Below, one piece after another: positions 15,786 to 20,831 of a stretch of DNA of 20,831 nt; the first letter of the stretch is position 1; each line of letters opens with the position of its first letter. The stretch spans positions 27,936-48,766 of the forward strand of contig DDIL01000010.1 in NCBI GenBank assembly GCA_002338515.1. Reading direction: 5' to 3'. This stretch comes from Glaciecola sp. UBA1851. GTDB lineage: Bacteria > Pseudomonadota > Gammaproteobacteria > Enterobacterales > Alteromonadaceae. Both the position numbers and the translations under genes were made by a program. Below the pieces are notes generated by a model. The model searched no databases, was not told the DNA's origin, and was given only the letters and a program-made list of their open reading frames with translations.

Positions 15786-17023
15786 GTCTATCTGAAATAT
15801 TTGCAAAACAGCATGATGCGCAGTTAGCACGGCCATATAATTTAGGCTTGATATTGGCGGCTGTCGCATTATTTAGCATTGGTTTTATTATTATTACAAG
15901 TGCATCAATGCCAGTTGCAGACCGCCTTCATGATAATCCATATCATTTTGCAATTCGCCACGGTATTTATATATTGCTTGCGCTAGTTGTGGCTATGTTC
16001 ACCATAAGTTTGCCCATGCGTTTTTGGCGGGTTTTTAACCCTTATTTACTATTTATTGCGGCGGGCATGTTGCTAACGGTTCTGATTGTTGGCACGCCAA
16101 TAAATGGTGCAAAACGTTGGATTGTAGCAGGCCCTATTACTATTCAGTCTGCTGAACTGGCGAAGCTTTTCTTCTTCTTATATTTAGCCGGTTATTTAGT
16201 TCGTCATTATGAACAAGTGCAAGAAAACATATGGGGTTTTGTTAAACCTATTTTTGTATTATGTGTTCTTAGTTTTATGCTGTTGTTGCAGCCAGATTTT
16301 GGGACGGTTGTTGTGATGTTTTCTACTACCTTGGCGCTGCTTTTTCTAGCAGGAGCGAGGTTATGGCAATTTTTTGCACTCATATTTGGTGCAGTGGTGA
16401 TGGTGGTTTTTCTTATAGTGAGTTCAGAATATAGGAAAGCACGTATTACAGGTTTCTTAAATCCTTGGGATGACCCCTTCAACTCAGGCTACCAATTAAC
16501 GCAATCATTAATGGCATATGGAAGAGGCTCATGGACCGGGCAAGGGCTCGGAAACAGCCTACAGAAGCTAGAATTTTTACCTGAAGCTCATACCGATTTT
16601 ATTATGTCAATATTAGCTGAAGAACTTGGCTATATTGGCGTGTTAGTTGTGATGCTATTAGTTTTTTATATCATTATAACCGCATTAAGAATAGGTAGTT
16701 TAGCATTAAATAACGAACGTCCTTTTGAAGCTTTTATTGCCTATGCAATTGGTGTTTGGTTCTGTCTACAAACTGCTATTAATATTGGCGGAGGCTCAGG
16801 CTTATTGCCTACAAAAGGTTTAACTTTGCCATTAGTAAGCTATGGTGGATCATCCTTAATTGTCATGACAATAGCAGTTTCTATTTTGATAAGAATTGAC
16901 TTTGAAATGCGAGTTGATGGTATACAAGCCATGCCAAAAGGGAGTCGGAAAAAAGCTCAACCCAAACCTAAATCCAAAAGAAAGGCGCAATCCGAGTCAG
17001 TGAGTGAGGTATCAGAAATATGA
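15773..17023 (+). CDS. ftsW: FtsW, septal peptidoglycan glycosyltransferase (SEDS family)
   Basis: 416 residues, close to 414 in E. coli. A multi-pass inner-membrane protein that polymerises lipid II into septal glycan, partnered with FtsI. About ten hydrophobic segments span residues 20-380. Diagnostic blocks are ITSASMPVADR near the N-terminus, AKRWI, QPDFGT, the EAHTDFIMSILAEELG loop beginning at 271, and GLLPTKGLTLPLVSYGGSS. The last 30 residues form a strongly basic, then acidic, cytoplasmic tail (Lys/Arg/Pro-rich, then SEVSEI). The start overlaps murD by 13 nt, and the 3' end overlaps murG (ATGA). Confidence 0.97.
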   Translation: MQQLSLSEIFAKQHDAQLARPYNLGLILAAVALFSIGFIIITSASMPVADRLHDNPYHFAIRHGIYILLALVVAMFTISLPMRFWRVFNPYLLFIAAGMLLTVLIVGTPINGAKRWIVAGPITIQSAELAKLFFFLYLAGYLVRHYEQVQENIWGFVKPIFVLCVLSFMLLLQPDFGTVVVMFSTTLALLFLAGARLWQFFALIFGAVVMVVFLIVSSEYRKARITGFLNPWDDPFNSGYQLTQSLMAYGRGSWTGQGLGNSLQKLEFLPEAHTDFIMSILAEELGYIGVLVVMLLVFYIIITALRIGSLALNNERPFEAFIAYAIGVWFCLQTAINIGGGSGLLPTKGLTLPLVSYGGSSLIVMTIAVSILIRIDFEMRVDGIQAMPKGSRKKAQPKPKSKRKAQSESVSEVSEI

Positions 17024-18153
17024 AACCTCATACTTTATTAATTATGGCGGGTGGGACAGGAGGGCATGTTTTTCCTGGTTTAGCCGTCGCCCATAAAATG
17101 AAAGATTTAGGCTGGGATGTGCAATGGGTAGGAACCGCTGAAAAAATGGAGGCGAACCTAGTTCCAAAGCATGAGATTCCGATTCATTTTATCGATATAG
17201 GTGGGGTACGAGGAAAGGGCATTGTAACTAAATTACTTACGCCATTCATGCTTTTGCATGCCATTTGGCAAAGTATTCAGTTAATCAAAAAAATTCAACC
17301 TAGTGTTGTGCTTGGAATGGGCGGTTATGCTAGTGGACCCGGCGGCATTGCTACAAAAATAATGGGTATTCCTTTAGTGATACATGAGCAAAATGCTGTA
17401 TTTGGTATGACAAATCGTTATTTATCCAAAATAGCGAAAAAAGTACTAACTGGCTTTGATTTATCGAGTGTGTCAAAGCAGTTAGGTATTTATCATAAAA
17501 CCCTATTTGTAGGTAATCCAATTCGAGAAGAGTTTTTTCATATTCCTCTAAAAGAAAGCAAAGATAATGAAGGGGCTAGTAAGGTTAATATTCTAGTTGT
17601 TGGCGGAAGCTTGGGCGCACTCGCATTGAACCAAATTGTGCCTGTAGCCATCAAAAATATAAAGGCAACGTTCAACTTACATGTGAAACATCAAACTGGT
17701 GCAAATAAAATTACGCAAGTAAATGAAGCGTATGCAGGTGTCAGTAATATTGAAATTATGGCGTTTATTGACAATATATCAGATGCACTAAATTGGGCTG
17801 ATATTATTATATGCCGGGCTGGCGCGTTAACTGTTGCTGAAGTATCTGCAGCCGGCAGAGTCGCTATATTTGTACCTTTGCCTATTGCGGTAGATGATCA
17901 TCAGACAAAAAATGCGCAATGGCTTAGTGACCAGCACGCAGCAATTATTATTCCACAGAGCGAGCTTGAACAAGCGTTAGAATCGACCTTAAATGAGTTA
18001 GCAAAAGATATTGAGAAAAGACAAGCTATGGGTAAAACTGCAAGGCAATTGTCTATGCGCAATTCAACAACTGAAGTGGCAAAAGTATTATATGAATTAA
18101 TAGGCCTTGATTATAATAATGCAAATATCCCAAGCCAAAAGGAGCAGGCATGA
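17020..18153 (+). CDS. murG: MurG, lipid II synthase (GlcNAc transferase)
   Basis: 377 residues (355 in E. coli). A peripheral inner-membrane GT28 glycosyltransferase that adds GlcNAc from UDP-GlcNAc to lipid I. The N-domain starts with the glycine-rich GGTGGH loop (11-16), followed by LGMGGYASGPGG and the IHEQNAVFGMTNRYL block. The C-domain has GGSLGALALN and the nucleotide-sugar site CRAGALTVAEVSAAG, then PLPIAVDDHQTKNA. A short polar insert near 185 and a 12-residue C-terminal tail account for the extra length. It overlaps ftsW and murC by four bases each. Confidence 0.97.
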   Translation: MKPHTLLIMAGGTGGHVFPGLAVAHKMKDLGWDVQWVGTAEKMEANLVPKHEIPIHFIDIGGVRGKGIVTKLLTPFMLLHAIWQSIQLIKKIQPSVVLGMGGYASGPGGIATKIMGIPLVIHEQNAVFGMTNRYLSKIAKKVLTGFDLSSVSKQLGIYHKTLFVGNPIREEFFHIPLKESKDNEGASKVNILVVGGSLGALALNQIVPVAIKNIKATFNLHVKHQTGANKITQVNEAYAGVSNIEIMAFIDNISDALNWADIIICRAGALTVAEVSAAGRVAIFVPLPIAVDDHQTKNAQWLSDQHAAIIIPQSELEQALESTLNELAKDIEKRQAMGKTARQLSMRNSTTEVAKVLYELIGLDYNNANIPSQKEQA

Positions 18154-19679
18154 GCGTAAATACGTCATCTACAATACACGCCCAACCTCATAAAATGCGT
18201 TCAGTAGAGCACATCTATTTTGTTGGAATAGGTGGGGCTGGAATGGGTGGGATTGCTGAAGTTATGCTTAACTTAGGATATAAGGTTAGCGGTTCTGATA
18301 TTCAAGCCAGTAAAATGACGCATCGCCTTAAAGCAATGGGAGCTGAAATTTATATCGGGCACAATGCAAACAACCTTAAAAATGTTGATGTGGTCGTTGT
18401 GTCTTCAGCGATCAATGCCAGCAATCCGGAAATAGCATTGGCGCAAGAAACGCGTATTCCGGTTATTCGCCGAGCCCAAATGTTGGCTGAATTAATGCGT
18501 TTCCGATATGGTATTGCAGTGGCAGGTACTCATGGTAAAACCACTACTACCAGTTTGATTTCCACTATTTTTTCTGAAGCAAAACTAGATCCTACTTTTG
18601 TTATTGGAGGTTTGCTAAATAGTGCAGGTACAAATGCGAAATTGGGCGAGAGTAAATACTTAATTGCTGAGGCTGATGAAAGTGATGCGTCTTTCCTACA
18701 CTTACAACCAACTATGAGTGTGGTGACGAACATAGAAGCTGATCATTTAGATGCATATGACGGCGATTTTTCAAAAATGAAAACGGCTTACGTTGAATTT
18801 CTGCATAACTTGCCCTTCTACGGTTTAGCCGTGTTATGCGGCGACGACGAAGTAATCCAAGAATTATTGCCTAAAATAGAGCGAAAATATACAACTTACG
18901 GTTTGAACAAATCGAATGATTATTTAGCCAAAGATATTTCTTATGGGGTAAACAAATGCATGTTTACTGTAGTAAGAAATAGAGGTGACAACTTACAAGT
19001 ACAACTGAATGCAACTGGTATTCATAATGTTTTAAACGCAACCGCAGCAATAGCGATTGCAACTGAAGAAGGCATTTCTGACGAACATATCTTAAATGCA
19101 TTACTTCGTTTTGCAGGAATAGGACGTCGATTCCAAATATTGGGTGACTTTCCTCTTAACCAGCAAACCGAATCAAAAGTGACGTTAGTTGACGACTACG
19201 GCCATCATCCAACAGAAGTAGATATGACTATTGCTGCAGCAAGAAGCAATTGGCCAACTCAACGATTAGTGATGGTATATCAACCACACCGATACAGTAG
19301 AACGCGTGATTTATATGAAGATTTTGTTGCCGTATTGTCGAAAGTTGACGTGTTGTTATTGTTAGATGTGTACGCGGCTAGTGAAGAGCCTATTGATGGC
19401 GTAGATAGTAAGGCATTGTGTCGTTCAATTAGACAAAGAGGCAAGGTTGACCCAGTATATGTTGGTCAACCTAACCGTGTTTATAGTGTTTTACAAGATA
19501 TGATAAAGGCTGACGACGTAGTGTTCCTTCAAGGCGCAGGAAATGTAGGCAATATTGCGACAGACCTTGCAGAGAATAAGTTTGATTTAGCTTTACTTTC
19601 ATCCAAGAGTAATCAACAACATACAACTAGCGCCTCATTTGATTCAATACAAAAACATGGAGACAACCATGCTGGATAA
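18150..19679 (+). CDS. murC: MurC, UDP-MurNAc:L-Ala ligase
   Basis: 509 residues (491 in E. coli). It adds the first stem residue, L-Ala, to UDP-MurNAc. The N-terminal motif FVGIGGAGMGGIAEV near residue 25, the ATP loop GTHGKTT beginning at 126, EADESDASFLHL, TNIEADHLDAY, DDYGHHPTEV and YQPHRYSRTRDLYEDF are all intact. A polar, Ser/Gln/His-rich tail of about 20 residues ends the protein. AAAAGGAG (18137-18144) five nt before the ATG is the strongest ribosome-binding site in the operon. It overlaps murG by four bases (ATGA) and ddlB by 11. Confidence 0.97.
   Translation: MSVNTSSTIHAQPHKMRSVEHIYFVGIGGAGMGGIAEVMLNLGYKVSGSDIQASKMTHRLKAMGAEIYIGHNANNLKNVDVVVVSSAINASNPEIALAQETRIPVIRRAQMLAELMRFRYGIAVAGTHGKTTTTSLISTIFSEAKLDPTFVIGGLLNSAGTNAKLGESKYLIAEADESDASFLHLQPTMSVVTNIEADHLDAYDGDFSKMKTAYVEFLHNLPFYGLAVLCGDDEVIQELLPKIERKYTTYGLNKSNDYLAKDISYGVNKCMFTVVRNRGDNLQVQLNATGIHNVLNATAAIAIATEEGISDEHILNALLRFAGIGRRFQILGDFPLNQQTESKVTLVDDYGHHPTEVDMTIAAARSNWPTQRLVMVYQPHRYSRTRDLYEDFVAVLSKVDVLLLLDVYAASEEPIDGVDSKALCRSIRQRGKVDPVYVGQPNRVYSVLQDMIKADDVVFLQGAGNVGNIATDLAENKFDLALLSSKSNQQHTTSASFDSIQKHGDNHAG
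19659..19663 (+). promoter_or_regulatory. Shine-Dalgarno that sets the ddlB start
   Basis: GGAGA lies 5 nt before ATG 19669, inside murC. An earlier ATG (19657) and TTG (19639) in the same frame have no such site. Confidence 0.75.
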
Positions 19680-20655
19680 AAAACGACTAGCGCCGAGTTT
19701 ATTTGGCAAGGTAGCAGTTTTGCTAGGCGGCAACTCTGCTGAGCGAGAGGTTAGCTTAGCATCTGGTTCTGAAGTATTATTAGCCCTAAAACAACATGGT
19801 ATTGATGCTCATCATTTCGACCCAAATGAGCAACACGTAGAAATGCTTCGGGACTTTGATCGAGTATTTATTGCGCTTCATGGAAGGGGAGGGGAAGATG
19901 GTGTAATACAAGGCGCGCTTGAATCTCTTGGTATCCCATACACTGGTTCTGGTGTTACAGGCTCTGCAATATCTATTGATAAAATATTAAGTAAATTAAT
20001 TTGGCATGCTATCGGTTTACCGACTGCAAAATATGTTGTAGTTAATAAAGACACATTTATTGATAGCCAAGCCGAGAATATTTTAGAATCATTAGGTGGC
20101 ACCGTTATGATTAAGCCAAGCCTAGAAGGCTCTAGTTTAGGGATGGCAAAGGCTAGCGATACAAGTACGTTTATTGACGCCATAAAAAAAGCCTTCAATT
20201 TTGACTCTAGAGTGTTGGTAGAAACATTTATTCAGGGACCGGAATATACAGTCAGTATTCTAAATGGCTCCGCCTTGCCTTCAATTTCTATGAAATCTGC
20301 AACGGGTTTTTATGACTATCATGCAAAATATCATACTAATACCACTGAATACGCTTGTCCAAGTGGTTTAAGTGATACTGAAGAAAAGCAAATTCAAACT
20401 CTGGCGCTAGAGGCTTTTAAGGCAGTTAAAGCAGAAGGTTGGGGTCGAGTAGATATTATGAGAAGTGGCACGGTAGATGCAAAGACTAATCTACCAAATG
20501 GACAATTTTATTTATTAGAAAACAACACCATACCAGGAATGACAAATACAAGTTTGGTACCAAAGGCGGCAAAACAAGCTGGGTTATCTTTCACAGAACT
20601 AGTTTTAGCTATTTTACAACAAACACTACCGAATAATACGGCCATTGAAAAGTGA
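19669..20655 (+). CDS. ddlB: D-alanine--D-alanine ligase (Ddl, DdlB type)
   Basis: 328 residues with the start at 19669 (306 in E. coli DdlB). This ATP-grasp ligase makes the D-Ala-D-Ala that MurF uses. It begins KVAVLLGGNSAEREVSLASG, with the catalytic Glu at 25, then HGRGGEDG, GIPYTGSG, LEGSSLGMA (153-161), an omega-loop region ending YACPSGLS, GWGRVDIM and the metal-binding LLENNTIPGMTNTSLVP. The AKY segment of the omega loop suits D-Ala rather than D-lactate as the second substrate. A short insert of about eight residues follows GWGRVDIM. It overlaps murC by 11 nt; ftsQ begins nine nt after its stop. Confidence 0.95.
   Translation: MLDKKRLAPSLFGKVAVLLGGNSAEREVSLASGSEVLLALKQHGIDAHHFDPNEQHVEMLRDFDRVFIALHGRGGEDGVIQGALESLGIPYTGSGVTGSAISIDKILSKLIWHAIGLPTAKYVVVNKDTFIDSQAENILESLGGTVMIKPSLEGSSLGMAKASDTSTFIDAIKKAFNFDSRVLVETFIQGPEYTVSILNGSALPSISMKSATGFYDYHAKYHTNTTEYACPSGLSDTEEKQIQTLALEAFKAVKAEGWGRVDIMRSGTVDAKTNLPNGQFYLLENNTIPGMTNTSLVPKAAKQAGLSFTELVLAILQQTLPNNTAIEK
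20466..20481 (+). promoter_or_regulatory. Sigma-54-like promoter match inside ddlB
   Basis: TGGCACG (20466-20472) and ATGCA (20477-20481) have the required spacing between the -24 GG and the -12 GC (10 nt). The only departure from the core consensus is A for the first T of the -12 TTGCA. It would transcribe toward ftsQ, about 170 nt upstream of its start. It may be coincidental, because these codons also encode ordinary Ddl residues. Confidence 0.2.
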
Positions 20656-20664
20656 GTTAATGTT

Positions 20665-20831
20665 GTGAATTCTACTAAACAGGTTGTGGCAACTAGCCAA
20701 GATACTAGCAAAGAGGAAGAAATTGAAACGACTCCTTTAGCTATTGGCTTACCTGTTTTTATTCTGGTGGTGTTAGGTCTTTGTTATGGGGTTTATTGGA
20801 TACATGGCTACCTTCAAGATGAGCAGAAATT
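20665..20831 (+). CDS. ftsQ: Cell division protein FtsQ, 3' end missing
   Basis: The first 55 codons of a bitopic membrane protein cut by the window end. A polar, acidic cytoplasmic tail of about 24 residues is followed by one membrane segment (about 25-46), the arrangement of FtsQ; the POTRA and beta domains lie outside. Position after ddlB in the dcw order gives the identification, because FtsQ N-termini are poorly conserved. The start is a GTG at 20665. The nearby ATG at 20660 is in another frame and stops after two codons (ATG TTG TGA). FtsQ links FtsL/FtsB to the early divisome. Confidence 0.88.
   Translation, partial: MNSTKQVVATSQDTSKEEEIETTPLAIGLPVFILVVLGLCYGVYWIHGYLQDEQK

Noticed and set aside
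19639..19668. TTG 19639 or ATG 19657 as the ddlB start
   Set aside because: Neither has a ribosome-binding site; GGAGA at 19659-19663 fits ATG 19669 and the conserved protein begins there.
1..20831. CRISPR arrays, tRNA or rRNA genes, insertion sequences, phage or attachment sites
   Set aside because: I saw no repeat-spacer pattern, no tRNA-like cloverleaf, no transposase motif and no long terminal inverted repeats anywhere in the window.

Overview
The window is AT-rich bacterial chromosome and almost entirely coding, with every supported gene on the + strand. Gene content and order fit a Gram-negative gammaproteobacterium, most likely a marine Alteromonadales-type organism. The evidence is a complete dcw (division and cell wall) cluster in the enterobacterial order, a MurE with the meso-diaminopimelate signature DNPR, a Haemophilus-type hybrid peroxiredoxin-glutaredoxin, and a PrsK/PrsR two-component pair of the exosortase/PEP-CTERM class. 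Genus-level placement is a guess.

Region 1 (1-2904): the 3' part of prsK (histidine kinase, N-terminus outside the window) and a complete prsR (sigma-54-type response regulator), 6 nt apart. Region 2 (2971-3714): a single peroxiredoxin/glutaredoxin fusion gene with its own strong Shine-Dalgarno and a textbook terminator. Region 3 (about 3934-5049): an exported, cysteine-containing alpha/beta hydrolase of unknown substrate. Region 4 (5242-6024): a SapC-family protein (S-layer/surface-associated family, not the SapC peptide transporter), closed by a 13-bp-stem terminator. Region 5 (6105-6336): the dcw promoter region, with a consensus -35 box and three TGGG-like repeats expected to be the MraZ operator.

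Region 6 (6337-20831): mraZ, rsmH, ftsL, ftsI, murE, murF, mraY, murD, ftsW, murG, murC, ddlB and the start of ftsQ. Apart from gaps of 6 nt (mraY-murD) and 9 nt (ddlB-ftsQ), each gene overlaps the next by 1 to 14 nt, so this is one translationally coupled operon that continues past the window end. MurE, MurF and MurD add meso-DAP, D-Ala-D-Ala and D-Glu to the UDP-MurNAc peptide, and MurC adds the first L-Ala. Ddl makes the D-Ala-D-Ala. MraY and MurG make lipid I and lipid II. FtsW and FtsI polymerise and crosslink septal peptidoglycan, with FtsL and FtsQ as divisome scaffolds. RsmH methylates 16S rRNA and MraZ is the cluster's repressor.

I see no clear undescribed system. The dcw part is conserved housekeeping DNA. 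The points most worth checking are the 50-residue insertion plus acidic tail in MurF, the MraZ operator with a degenerate third repeat, a sigma-54-like promoter match inside ddlB in a window that also encodes a sigma-54 activator, a palindrome at the predicted start of sapC transcription, and the uncharacterised exported hydrolase.
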